NCBI RefSeq assembly: GCF_023204835.1
Contig: NZ_CP096270.1
Location: forward strand, 620,001 to 684,000
From: Salinarchaeum laminariae
GTDB lineage: Archaea; Halobacteriota; Halobacteria; Halobacteriales; Salinarchaeaceae
DNA length: 64,000 nt
Direction of reading: 5' to 3'
The translations under genes were made by a program, and so were the position numbers. The stretch's first letter is position 1. Every line of letters begins with the position of its first letter. Below the pieces are notes generated by a model. The model had not been told where the DNA came from, did not search any database, and worked only from the letters and a program-made list of their open reading frames with translations. Below, one piece after another: positions 17,369 to 25,485 of this stretch.

Positions 17369-18510
17369 TCGGACGCCCCCTCCGTGATGATACCCGCGAG
17401 CTCGTCGCGGTCGAACAGCTCCTCTCCGCCGAACTCGTCGGGGTAGAACGCGCTGGCGAGCCGATCGAGCTCGAAGAGGTTGTGCAGCGGACCGCAGTAG
17501 ATCGGGCTCCCCTGGAACACCATGTCGTTCTCGACGGCCGTCAGCCGGCTCGCGACGTCGTGGTTCCGCAGGAAATCAACGATGGTGTTCTCGAACTCCG
17601 CGTCCGTCTTGTTGCCGTGGTAGCGCAGGAGAAGCGCGTCGGGGTCGACGTCCAGCAGCGTCTCGTAGTCGACGCTCTGCCCGTCGGTGTATCCTTCGGT
17701 GCCCGTGCCCGCGAACGCGTCATCGATCCCGAGAGTCCGGAAGTGCTCCTTGTTCGCCCCCTTCCCCGAGATTCGGTAGGGGGCAAACTCCGTGGGCTCC
17801 TCGCCGGCGAACAGCAAGAGTGCGTTTGGCCGCTCCGTCGCCGACGGAATGCGGGACTCGATCTCGGTCACGACGTCGTCGTGGAGGCTTCGAACGGCCT
17901 CGAAGCGGTCCGTCTCCTGGAAGATCTCGGAGACCTTCTCGAAGGCTTCGTAGAGCGTGTAGTAGCGGTAGTCGTGCCAGTCGTCCGTGCGGCGGAAGAT
18001 CAGGTTTCCGAGGAAGGGTGCGACGTTCTCGCGAATTTCGTCCACGTCGCCGTCGGACCAGTCGTCCATCCAGTCGGTCAGCCCGTGTGGATCCATCAGG
18101 TGGAGGTCGCCGTCGAGTTCGTAGAGCAGCTCCTGCGAGATCCCGTCGCTCCACATCGAGGTGAGCTGGTCGGTGTCGATCGAGACGCCATCGAGTTCGT
18201 CGTAGTGCATCGTCTTGTACCGGTTCTGGTACCAGACGGACTGGGCGGCGTCGCCGTGCCCCAGCGCGACCATCATCTCGATGTAGTCCGGCGTGAACGT
18301 GGTGACCGTCTCGGGCACCTCCTCGAACTCGACCGTTCCGACCGGCTCCATCGTCACCGAGTACGAGCCCTCGCCGCCGCCGTCGCTCTCCGTGCTCGTT
18401 GGGTTGATGCCCGAACAGCCAGCGAGGGTCGCGCCACCGAGTACAGCGCCGCCGTAGGCGAGATACTCCCGTCGGGTCGATTCGTCGGTCGTCGGCTCGT
18501 CCGTAGCCAT
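17365..18510 (-). CDS. Tat lipoprotein substrate-binding protein, iron-siderophore type (SBP1)
   Basis: 381 residues and first gene of the three-gene operon. The signal STRREYLAYGGAVLGGATLA is followed by the lipobox Cys. The mature protein has VEFEEVPETVTTFTPDYIEM, MMVALGHGDAAQSVWYQ, YELDGDLHLMDPHGL and a C-terminus DELFDRDELAGIITEG related to that of SBP2. The ATG lies 4 bp from an iron box (18515-18530), and TATA-like CATATATTTG lies 22-30 bp upstream. The operator therefore sits between TATA and start, a classic repressor position. SBP1 is the most diverged of the set at its C-terminus. Confidence 0.88.
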   Translation of the reverse strand: MATDEPTTDESTRREYLAYGGAVLGGATLAGCSGINPTSTESDGGGEGSYSVTMEPVGTVEFEEVPETVTTFTPDYIEMMVALGHGDAAQSVWYQNRYKTMHYDELDGVSIDTDQLTSMWSDGISQELLYELDGDLHLMDPHGLTDWMDDWSDGDVDEIRENVAPFLGNLIFRRTDDWHDYRYYTLYEAFEKVSEIFQETDRFEAVRSLHDDVVTEIESRIPSATERPNALLLFAGEEPTEFAPYRISGKGANKEHFRTLGIDDAFAGTGTEGYTDGQSVDYETLLDVDPDALLLRYHGNKTDAEFENTIVDFLRNHDVASRLTAVENDMVFQGSPIYCGPLHNLFELDRLASAFYPDEFGGEELFDRDELAGIITEGASE

Positions 18511-18514
18511 GTGA

Positions 18515-18530
18515 TTTAGGCCAGCCTAAA
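18515..18530 (-). promoter_or_regulatory. Iron box (DtxR/Idr-like operator) of the SBP1-3 operon, proximal
   Basis: TTTAGGC-CA-GCCTAAA: 7-bp perfect inverted arms with a 2-bp centre. It lies between the TATA element (about 18531-18540) and the ATG at 18510. The sequence resembles the TTAGG-CCTAA core recognised by DtxR-type metalloregulators (IdeR, haloarchaeal Idr/SirR). Repression by Fe-bound regulator is the expected effect. Confidence 0.8.
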
Positions 18531-18550
18531 CAAATATATGGCTATCGGTT

Positions 18551-18566
18551 TTTCGGCGAGCCTAAA
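18551..18566 (-). promoter_or_regulatory. Second iron box of the SBP1-3 operon, distal
   Basis: TTTCGGCGAGCCTAAA matches the proximal box at 14 of 16 positions. It is centred 36 bp from the proximal box, on the other side of the TATA element. Spacing and order match the second operon's promoter. Confidence 0.65.
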
Positions 18567-18613
18567 TCGATGAGCTGTGTGCGTGCGCTCCAGCCGAATC
18601 GTCGACGGACGGG

Positions 18614-19642
18614 TCAGAGCGGCCCGCCACAGCCGGGACAGACCGGCGGGCCCTGTGGCGGTCGCGCGATCCCACAGTTCGGGCAGGCCTCCGCGGGCGC
18701 TGTCATCGCCTCGACGGCGTCGCCGGTCGTCGCGTGGATGCCCTCGATCGTGCCGATCCGCGACGGCGTGGCATCGCCACCAACATCGGCGGCGTCGGAC
18801 GCCGACGTGGCGAATTCGATGCGATCGGCCGCGAACGACTCTTCGAAGGCGTCGGCAGTGCCATCGATCAACTCGGGGACGCCAACCGACACGTCGTCGG
18901 CCCGAGCGAGGATCCCCAGCGCCTCCGCGACCCGGCCGGCGACGTACGCGCCCTCGTCGTCGCGGGGTTCGACCTCGAAGCGATCGACGAGATCGTCCAC
19001 AACTGGTGCCACGGCGGCAGACTGCTCGCAGGCGATCGCGGCCAGCGCCGTGCAGCAGTGATAGCGCACGAGCTCGCACTCGTCGTCGACGTGCTCGGCG
19101 AGCGTCTCGACGTGGTGGGTGAGACGCGCCGGGTCGCCGATCGCGACGTGTTCGAGCGCCTTCGCGAGCTTCCGTCGGACGGCCTCCTCGTCGAATGCGA
19201 GGCCGATCGTCAGATCTGCGATCGTCTCCGGATTCGCAACGACGTCTGGGCTGGCGAGGGCGACGTAGCCCAGCGCCTCCGCCGCCCGCGCGCGAACGAA
19301 GTAGAACTCGTCCTCGTCGGCGAGCCGCTCGGCGAGCGCCGACACGGTCGGCTCGGCCGCCGCCGGCCGCTCGCTCGCCACGGCGACGAACAGCTTCGCC
19401 GTCGAGAGGCGCACGGCACGCTCCTCGTCAGTCAGGAACGTGGAGAGCAGTGGGAGGAGCGCCGCGGCAGCGTCCGGCGCCGCGTCGACGCGATCGCGAA
19501 GCGACCGGATCGTCGTCTTGCGAACGTCAGCCGGAGCGCACGCCAGTTCGTCGACCCGCTCGGCGGGTGACGGCGTGGGCTCGCTGGGCGCCTCGAGCCC
19601 GAGCAGTCTGTCCGCGGTCGGGGAAGGCCGGTCGTCGTCCAT
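18614..19642 (-). CDS. HEAT-repeat protein with C-terminal zinc ribbon
   Basis: 342 residues. After a short acidic N-terminus, the body (about 30-260) is a run of helical repeats of the HEAT/PBS-lyase type, for example AVRLSTAKLFVAVASERPAA, VRARAAEALGYVALASPDV and VRRKLAKALEHVAIGDPARL. The C-terminus carries CPNCG and CPGCG (about 317-338), a two-knuckle zinc ribbon. Such proteins are scaffolds; no enzymatic motif is seen. A TATA-like GCATTATTGG about 40 bp upstream would give a short leader. It lies between the two binding-protein operons on the same strand. A link to iron is not shown by the sequence. Confidence 0.75.
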   Translation of the reverse strand: MDDDRPSPTADRLLGLEAPSEPTPSPAERVDELACAPADVRKTTIRSLRDRVDAAPDAAAALLPLLSTFLTDEERAVRLSTAKLFVAVASERPAAAEPTVSALAERLADEDEFYFVRARAAEALGYVALASPDVVANPETIADLTIGLAFDEEAVRRKLAKALEHVAIGDPARLTHHVETLAEHVDDECELVRYHCCTALAAIACEQSAAVAPVVDDLVDRFEVEPRDDEGAYVAGRVAEALGILARADDVSVGVPELIDGTADAFEESFAADRIEFATSASDAADVGGDATPSRIGTIEGIHATTGDAVEAMTAPAEACPNCGIARPPQGPPVCPGCGGPL

Positions 19643-19792
19643 CGATTCTCGTCTCTGTCAGCGTGTCACAGTGCCGGGTCCAATAATGCATCGTACAGGG
19701 CCAGCACGGGCAACGGCAAGATCGGCAGAGGGTGCTCCCCGTCGGATTTCCAGCGGTGGCACACTCTGCGCTGGGAGCGTCCAGCATACGGT

Positions 19793-20593
19793 TCAGCCCC
19801 GCCGCGTCAGGTGGGCCCGAACGGCCCGCTGGCACTCGGCACAGACGTCGTCGAGCCGGGCCGCGGTGACGAGCACCGGATGGTCGATCGGGAACGCCGC
19901 GTAGCAGTAGCTCGGGAGCTGGTCGTGGCTCACTCCCAGCTCGGCCCCCTCGCTCGTCGAGGCCTGGAGGAACGCCTGGCGATCGGCCGCGAGCGCCTCG
20001 CAACGATCCCGGTGGGCAGCGAGCGTCTGGTGGCGTTCGGCCAGCGCGTCGAACCCCAGATCACCGAGCGGTCGCTCGTCCGTCTCGACGATCCAGCCGG
20101 TGATTTCGTCGACGACGCTGGCGGCGGTCGTGAGCTGGTCGGCCTCGCGATCGAGCGCCCGAACGAAGACGGTCGCCTCGGCCCGCCGATTGCTGGCCTC
20201 CGAGACGATAAGCTGCTTCAGCTCCGGCGAAAGAGAGGTGTCCGTCGTCGGTGCGAGCGCGACCGCGATGGAATCCGATAGCTCCGATCGAATCGTCTCG
20301 AGGAGCGGCTCGTCTTCCTCGTGGTCGGCGACGCTGTGGGGACGCACTGTCTCCGCGAACGCCGACCGGACCGCGGCACAGCCGTCGTCGGCCGACGTGG
20401 AGCCCCGGGCGAGTACGCCGCTGGCGCCCGCCCTTACCGCCCCGCCCGCGAGCGGCGACGGCGACGTCGAGGACTTCGCCGAGATACCCTCGATCCGATC
20501 GACGAACTCGTCGATCGCGGACCGTTTGGCGACCACGGCCTCGCGCTCGGCGGCGACCCGATCGCGCGCCTGATCGACGTGAGTCGTCACCAT
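19793..20593 (-). CDS. Haloarchaeal conserved protein (DUF7260-like)
   Basis: 266 residues, mostly alpha-helical. The N-terminus TTHVDQARDRVAAEREAVVA with KRSAIDEFVDRIEG looks like a coiled coil. A variable linker follows, then a helical domain and a C-terminal segment CYAAFPIDHPVLVTAARLDD with VCAECQRAVRAHLTRRG, where a CxxC pair may bind zinc. The family is found in haloarchaea but uncharacterised, and the DUF number is from memory. The ATG lies 2 bp after the stop of the gene at 20596-21543, so the two are co-transcribed. Confidence 0.65.
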   Translation of the reverse strand: MVTTHVDQARDRVAAEREAVVAKRSAIDEFVDRIEGISAKSSTSPSPLAGGAVRAGASGVLARGSTSADDGCAAVRSAFAETVRPHSVADHEEDEPLLETIRSELSDSIAVALAPTTDTSLSPELKQLIVSEASNRRAEATVFVRALDREADQLTTAASVVDEITGWIVETDERPLGDLGFDALAERHQTLAAHRDRCEALAADRQAFLQASTSEGAELGVSHDQLPSYCYAAFPIDHPVLVTAARLDDVCAECQRAVRAHLTRRG

Positions 20594-20595
20594 CG

Positions 20596-21543
20596 TTACG
20601 CCCTCGGCCGAATCGGCGCGTTGGCGAGCCCACGCGGCGGCGCGTCACCGCCGAGGCTTAGTTCGAGCTTCCAGCCCACCTCGAGCGCGACGACGTCCAG
20701 CGTCGCCGGCTGCCAGTCGGGCTGGCGGCGGAACAGTTCGACGGCGACTGGAAGCACGGGCAGCTGGCCGTCCCGCGGCGAGAGTGCGTAGCCGTCCACG
20801 AGCACGACGACGGATCTGGCGCCGTCGTCGCGATCGAAGGACCACGGCGAGCGGGCGTGTCCGCTGAGCAGCCCGCGGGACTGCAGCCCCTGGAGCGTCG
20901 CCGTGAGCGGCCGATCCGTCGGCGTCGGTGCGGGCTGTCGCTCGACCGCGTCCGCGACGACCGCGGCCTGCTGGCGGGGAGAGAGCGCCTCGTCGATCTC
21001 CGCTGCCATGCTCTCGAGCAGGCAACAGCAGAGCTCGTCGGGATCGCCTACGGTCTCCGCGAGGTCGACGTATGCGTCCATGACCGCCGACTCGACGGCG
21101 TCGTGGCCGGCTGCGGAGAGCGCCTCGAACACGGCGGCAGCGACGCGGTGACAGCACTCGACGAGTGCCGACCGATCGCCGGAGCCGCCGACCGGCGAAC
21201 CGGCCCCGGCGGCGTCCGAGGGAGGGGCTCCGGGTCGTTCGTGGGCGATAGCCGTCGTGGCAGCGCCCGCAGCAGTTCGAGGGTACCGATCGGCCCCGGA
21301 CTCGCCTGCCTCACACGCAACGACGTCGTAGTAGGGCAGCTGCGGATCGTACCGGCGGAGCGCCGCCCGGTACTGCTCGGTCGCAGTGGCTGCGGCGCGG
21401 GCGCTCACCCTGTTCGCGAACCGCAAATCGCCCGTCGGAACGGGGCGATCGCCCGTCCGAGCGCAGACGAGATAGTAGCTGCCGTCCTCGCTGGCGAGCT
21501 CTTCGACGGCGGAGCGGATATCGTCGAGCGTGGTGCCGATCAC
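20596..21543 (-). CDS. Haloarchaeal conserved protein (DUF7551-like)
   Basis: 315 residues. The N-terminal domain (about 1-80) shows TTLDDIRSAVEELASEDGSY, YLVCARTGDRPVPTGDLRFA and EQYRAALRRYDPQLPYYDV. The C-terminal domain (about 115-225) is helical with Cys-rich DPDELCCCLLESMAAEIDE. The end (about 225-315) reads as a beta-rich domain, VVVLVDGYALSPRDGQLPVLP. No catalytic motif is recognised and the DUF number is from memory. It starts 68 bp downstream of the SBP5 stop, in the same direction, and a decayed copy of its N-terminus follows SBP3. That repeated context suggests the family once travelled with the binding-protein operons. Confidence 0.65.
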   Translation of the reverse strand: MIGTTLDDIRSAVEELASEDGSYYLVCARTGDRPVPTGDLRFANRVSARAAATATEQYRAALRRYDPQLPYYDVVACEAGESGADRYPRTAAGAATTAIAHERPGAPPSDAAGAGSPVGGSGDRSALVECCHRVAAAVFEALSAAGHDAVESAVMDAYVDLAETVGDPDELCCCLLESMAAEIDEALSPRQQAAVVADAVERQPAPTPTDRPLTATLQGLQSRGLLSGHARSPWSFDRDDGARSVVVLVDGYALSPRDGQLPVLPVAVELFRRQPDWQPATLDVVALEVGWKLELSLGGDAPPRGLANAPIRPRA

Positions 21544-21611
21544 GGCGACACCACCCCGTTCCAGTCACGCCGACCGCGGCAGATCGCAGGGGGACCAGTG
21601 CGTGACATGGT

Positions 21612-22793
21612 TCAGAAATCGCCGGCAACGATATCCGCGACCGCCTGGCGATCGAACAGCCGTTGCTCCGCGGGTACGTCGGGAAAGGCCGCAAGATCGA
21701 AGGATCCGAAGATCTCGGGGAAGAGCTGCTGAGCGACCATCTCGGTCTGGAGCAGATTCACGAGCGGCCCTTGCGATCCGTACGCACCAGGGTAGATGGC
21801 GCCGTTCTCGACAGCGGTCAGCTGGCTGCCTGCGGAGTGATCCTCGAAAGGTTCGACGTACTGCTCTCGGAAGGCCGCAGCCGAGAACCCGTCACCGTCA
21901 CCCGTGGTTCCGATACCCCAGTGAACGACGATGACGTCAGGGTCGACGTCGATGAGCAGTTCGTAATCGATCGAGCCTCCCGCGGCCGTTTCGGCGGAGA
22001 AGACGCTCCCGATGCCGAGATCACGGTACGGTTTCGTCTCGACGCCCTCCGACTGCGTGTGCATCGGGTAGAACGTCCCCTGCGCTGGACTCGACGCGCT
22101 GTTGATCAGCGCGATCGACGGCCGGTCGTCCACCGGCGGTAGTCGGGACTGGATCTCCGCCTGGACGCTGTCGTGAATCTCGGCGATAGCCTCGTAGCGC
22201 TCGCGCTCCTGGAAACAGTCGGCCAGCCGCTCGAACGCCTCGTACAGCGTATAGAGCCGGTAGTCGTGCCACTCGCGTCGCCGCAGGATGTTGTTACCGA
22301 AGAAGGGAGCAACGTTCTCCGCGATCTCCCGCGTATCGGACTCGTCCCACGTGCTGTCCCACCCGGTGGCGTGCATGTAGTTCGGGTCCATCAGGATGAC
22401 GTCCGGCTCCTCCTCGTAGAACACCTCCTTGTCCCAGCTGGTGGTGTCGAGGCCGGCTGTTTCCGATCGCGGCGGGACGTCCAGCCCGAAGGGCTCGAAG
22501 AGGAAACCAGGAATCATCGTCGTGGACGTCAGGAACCCGTCGCGCTGGCCGAGTGCGAACGCCATGTCGGCCCACTCGCCGTTGTTGACGACGTAAGTCT
22601 CCGGCACCGTATCGAACCCGACGCAGCCCACCGGCTCGATGCAGGCCTCGTAACGGGGAGCAGGGGCGTCGCCGGACGAACTGGAATCGCTGCCCAGACA
22701 GCCGGCCAACAGTCCGCCGGCGACCGCTGCACCGCCGTACTTCATGCAGTCACGTCGCGTCGGCGTCTCGCGCGTGTCGTCAGTGTCAGTCAT
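21612..22793 (-). CDS. Tat lipoprotein substrate-binding protein, iron-siderophore type (SBP5)
   Basis: 393 residues. Signal TRRDCMKYGGAAVAGGLLAGC, then a Ser-rich tether. The mature domain starts with a paired-Cys segment (YEACIEPVGCVGF) that the paralogues lack; a disulfide or metal site is possible. Other family features are VVNNGEWADMAFALGQRDG, the long linker helix around YEAFERLADCFQERERYEAI, and the C-terminus EQRLFDRQAVADIVAGDF. The ATG follows the SBP4 stop by 2 bp, with a GGTGAG ribosome-binding site inside the SBP4 end. It is the second gene of the two-gene iron-box operon. Confidence 0.86.
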   Translation of the reverse strand: MTDTDDTRETPTRRDCMKYGGAAVAGGLLAGCLGSDSSSSGDAPAPRYEACIEPVGCVGFDTVPETYVVNNGEWADMAFALGQRDGFLTSTTMIPGFLFEPFGLDVPPRSETAGLDTTSWDKEVFYEEEPDVILMDPNYMHATGWDSTWDESDTREIAENVAPFFGNNILRRREWHDYRLYTLYEAFERLADCFQERERYEAIAEIHDSVQAEIQSRLPPVDDRPSIALINSASSPAQGTFYPMHTQSEGVETKPYRDLGIGSVFSAETAAGGSIDYELLIDVDPDVIVVHWGIGTTGDGDGFSAAAFREQYVEPFEDHSAGSQLTAVENGAIYPGAYGSQGPLVNLLQTEMVAQQLFPEIFGSFDLAAFPDVPAEQRLFDRQAVADIVAGDF

Positions 22794-22795
22794 GG

Positions 22796-23998
22796 TCAGA
22801 ACTCACCCATGATGATCGAAGCGACGTCGTTGCGATCGAACAGCTGCTCCTCGGGCGGAATCTCGGGGTAGGGACCCTCCGTGTACGTCGGCCAGTCGCC
22901 GAACGCGTCGGGGTAGAGCTGTTTGGCGGTCATCTCGAGCTGGAAGAGGTTCACGATGGGTCCCTGATAGCGAGCGCCCTGGGCGTGGATCCGGTCGTTG
23001 TCGACAGCCGTGATCGTCGCCCCGACCTCGTGCTCTTGGAAGTTCTGGCGGATCACCTGGATGTCCGTATCGGGATGGAACCCACCCAGCGCGAGGATGA
23101 CGTCCGGATCCGCCTCGGCCATCTGCTCCATGTCGACGACGGACTGGGAGGTCACGTCGTCCTCGAACGCGGGACTCGGCTCGAGCGGGCGGATGTGTGC
23201 CGTCAGGAATCCGGGATTGTCGAGCGTGTATGCGTAGATGCTGTCGATGGAGCTCGCACCGATCATGACCGCCCGCGGCCGCTCGGATTCCGGCGGGAGA
23301 TTTGCCTCGATCTCCGCGAGCAGGTCGTCGTGAATCGACGCCAGCGCCTCGTACCGGTCCGTCTCCTTGAACACCTGGGCGACCTTCTCGAAGATCTCCC
23401 AGAGACCGTAGTACTCGTAACTGTCCTGCCAGCCGTCCGGTGCCGGCGTGTGCCGATCGCTCAGCGTGTTGCCGAACCACGGGCCGACGCGCTCCTCGAT
23501 CTCCTCGAGATCGTCACGATCCCACGAACCGAGCTGGACGACGCTCGCCGGGTCCGCGAGGTGGACGTCGCTGTCGAGGTCGTAGAGGTCCTCCCGGCCG
23601 GGCTCCCACGAGGAGAACAGACCCGTCCAGTCGAGCTCGACGCCCTCGAGCCGTGGCGTGAACTGGTTCCAGAGCGCGTCGTAGTAGTCGGGGGCGTGCA
23701 TCGAGTTCACGTCGTCGCCACGCCCGAGCGCGAACGCCATGCCGGCGTGGTGGGTGAGCCGGGTGAAGATGGTCGCTGGCACCTCCTCGAAGGTGACCTC
23801 GCCCATCGGCGCCATCGAGACTGTGTAGGAGCCGTCCCCGGTCGATTCGCTCGTGCCGTTCTCCCCAGCACGCTCGCCATCGTCCTCGCCGTCTCCATCT
23901 GCGAGGCAGCCGGCGAGCAACCCACCGCCGAGTGCTGCGCCGCCGGCCTTCACGTACTCACGTCGCGTCGGTCCCCCGTTGGGGGTATCACGTCCCAT
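22796..23998 (-). CDS. Tat lipoprotein substrate-binding protein, iron-siderophore type (SBP4)
   Basis: 400 residues. Signal TRREYVKAGGAALGGGLLAGC, then an acidic Asp/Gly/Glu tether of about 25 residues. The mature domain has VTFEEVPATIFTRLTHHAGM, AFALGRGDDVNSMHAPDYYD, the linker helix LWEIFEKVAQVFKETDRYEA and a C-terminus EEQLFDRNDVASIIMGEF. RYQGPIVNLFQLEMTAKQLY closely matches SBP2, so SBP2 and SBP4 are the closest pair. The ATG is 5 bp from an iron box. It is the first gene of the operon SBP4-SBP5. Confidence 0.88.
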   Translation of the reverse strand: MGRDTPNGGPTRREYVKAGGAALGGGLLAGCLADGDGEDDGERAGENGTSESTGDGSYTVSMAPMGEVTFEEVPATIFTRLTHHAGMAFALGRGDDVNSMHAPDYYDALWNQFTPRLEGVELDWTGLFSSWEPGREDLYDLDSDVHLADPASVVQLGSWDRDDLEEIEERVGPWFGNTLSDRHTPAPDGWQDSYEYYGLWEIFEKVAQVFKETDRYEALASIHDDLLAEIEANLPPESERPRAVMIGASSIDSIYAYTLDNPGFLTAHIRPLEPSPAFEDDVTSQSVVDMEQMAEADPDVILALGGFHPDTDIQVIRQNFQEHEVGATITAVDNDRIHAQGARYQGPIVNLFQLEMTAKQLYPDAFGDWPTYTEGPYPEIPPEEQLFDRNDVASIIMGEF

Positions 23999-24002
23999 AG
24001 AG

Positions 24003-24018
24003 TTTAGGGCAGCCTAAA
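24003..24018 (-). promoter_or_regulatory. Iron box of the SBP4-5 operon, proximal
   Basis: TTTAGG-GCAG-CCTAAA lies between the ATG at 23998 and TATA-like CATTTAAGA (about 24020-24028, minus strand). It is the same arrangement as at 18515-18530, with the operator overlapping the expected transcription start. Confidence 0.8.
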
Positions 24019-24039
24019 TTCTTAAATGCGTTTCGATTT

Positions 24040-24055
24040 CTTAGGTTGGCCAAAA
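24040..24055 (-). promoter_or_regulatory. Second, weaker iron box of the SBP4-5 operon, distal
   Basis: CTTAGGTTGGCCAAAA keeps the TTAGG half and a degenerate second half. It matches the proximal box of the first operon at 11 of 16 positions. The distance to the proximal box is 37 bp, against 36 bp in the first operon. Confidence 0.5.
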
Positions 24056-24626
24056 AATTGACAGGGACACCAGTACCCCAGGAGAGACGGATAGGACACG
24101 AGTGGCAGATAGAGAGGCTACAAGGCCCATTTCTCGCTGGAATTGGGCACGCAGGTGATCAGTTCGATCGAAGCGGATGGCGCCGTACTCAATAGATTTC
24201 CGTCGTCGAAACCGACAGACGGCGCCGCCTTTTCGCAGAAGAGGAAACTCACAATTCTCGACAGCGCGCTCGCGCCGGCATCGTGATTTTTCGTATAGCG
24301 ATAGCCGATATACTATTTAAAGTACCGTGGAGACAGCGGCCTCTGTAGCACTGGCCAGAGGACAGCATTCGACCTGAAACCAGTTCACCAGCCCCGATCG
24401 AGGACCCGCGGGCAACCCCCGGCAAAACGAACCACGAGCCAGGTGCCCGGTCGAGGAGGCCAGCGAGGAACGCACGCACCAGAAGGCACTCAGCTAGCTA
24501 CCAGGCAATGGCTGTGACCATGCGTCCTGCTTTCCAATACATTCGAACCAAAATCCCGTCGTATACTCGACTCAATTCCTCCCCCATGGAACCGTTTATC
24601 CCTAAGAAGACCCAAACGGTCAGTGT
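24056..24626. other. Long non-coding stretch with an orphan promoter-like element
   Basis: No open frame here is protein-like. A strong AT-rich element around TACTATTTAAAGTA (about 24310-24325) resembles a TATA box, and a hairpin CCTCTG/CAGAGG follows about 30-50 bp downstream on the plus strand. A non-coding RNA is possible. The right edge (about 24592-24602) holds the TATA-like element of the next small gene. Confidence 0.4.
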
Positions 24627-24920
24627 ATGTCCCTGAGAACGACACTTGTAGCTGTGCTCGCACTGGGAGCTGGTCTCCTCACCGTCCGAACCCTCCGTCG
24701 ACGTCGACGCGAAGCAGCGGAACCCGACCCGCGGGAAGCGGCCCGTTCGGAGGCGACCGAGGCAACCGAACACGCCACGGCCGCACTTTCACACGCGCGC
24801 ACGGCCGGCGGCCACGCCGTCGAGTACGCGCGCGGTGAGATGGACACGGACGCCGACGATTCCACGAACGAGCGACCCTCCAAACGATCGCGTGAACGAC
24901 TCGTCCAGCGACTCCGATAA
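24627..24920 (+). CDS. Small single-helix membrane protein
   Basis: 97 residues. One N-terminal hydrophobic helix (about 5-20, TTLVAVLALGAGLLTV) is followed at once by an Arg cluster (RTLRRRRRE), giving a positive-inside anchor. The rest is a helical, charged tail with EAARSEATEATEHATAALSH. A TATA-like GTTTATCCC element lies 25-32 bp upstream of the ATG, fitting a leaderless transcript. The family is not recognised. Confidence 0.6.
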   Translation: MSLRTTLVAVLALGAGLLTVRTLRRRRREAAEPDPREAARSEATEATEHATAALSHARTAGGHAVEYARGEMDTDADDSTNERPSKRSRERLVQRLR

Positions 24921-25485
24921 CGCTCGATGTGTCGAGCCCCAGACCGGCGACGAAACCCCTGGGGCAGGTGGTGGTAATCGACCCGTGCGCAAATCGCCAC
25001 TCAGTTTTCCTCGCGGCTGTCGACATCCTCGAGCGGAGCCACCACCCCAGTGAGCGAAAAAGTGAGAAAGCGGGACAGACCGCGAGTCCGAGAGACCGAT
25101 CCGCACCCAAGTTCGGCGAGAGGTCCAGCACATGGACAATCGAATGACGGTTACCAGACCAGGACCTCCGCCCCATGAGTACCGTCGTTCTCCTTGCACC
25201 TACTGTCGGCAGTCCCAGGACCGACTCGACTCCGGAATGAGAACGTCGCCAACCAGACCGGCAATGGAACCGCCAGCGGTGCCTGCGGCCCAGCGAACGG
25301 CCGAACTGTGCGCGCTGAAACCCGGATCGTCAGCTGCGCACTACATATAATAAACTGTACTCCGCGATATCAAATGCGCACGGTCGAGCAGAAACGGCCC
25401 GAGCTGCAGCCGATGGCAACGCTTCCGCTCTGGGGGATGGATGCTCAGAACCCGAGCTGGTGTCAGCGGGGCGAAGGAGCGCGAT
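24921..25485. other. Intergenic region without a supported gene
   Basis: Open frames on both strands lack protein-like composition. An AT-rich element TACATATAATAAAC (about 25343-25357) lies 18-30 bp before an ATG at 25373. That ATG opens a 61-codon frame overlapping the helicase 3' end, but the frame is Arg-rich in its second half and unconvincing. Confidence 0.4.

Noticed and set aside
14931..23998. The five binding proteins as nickel/cobalt or molybdate transporters
   Set aside because: The iron boxes and the FepB/BtuF type of fold favour iron chelates, though cobalamin-like ligands cannot be excluded by sequence.
24019..25480. A lost gene or mobile element in the long non-coding stretch
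   Set aside because: No transposase fragments, inverted terminal repeats or homologous peptides to neighbours could be seen on either strand.
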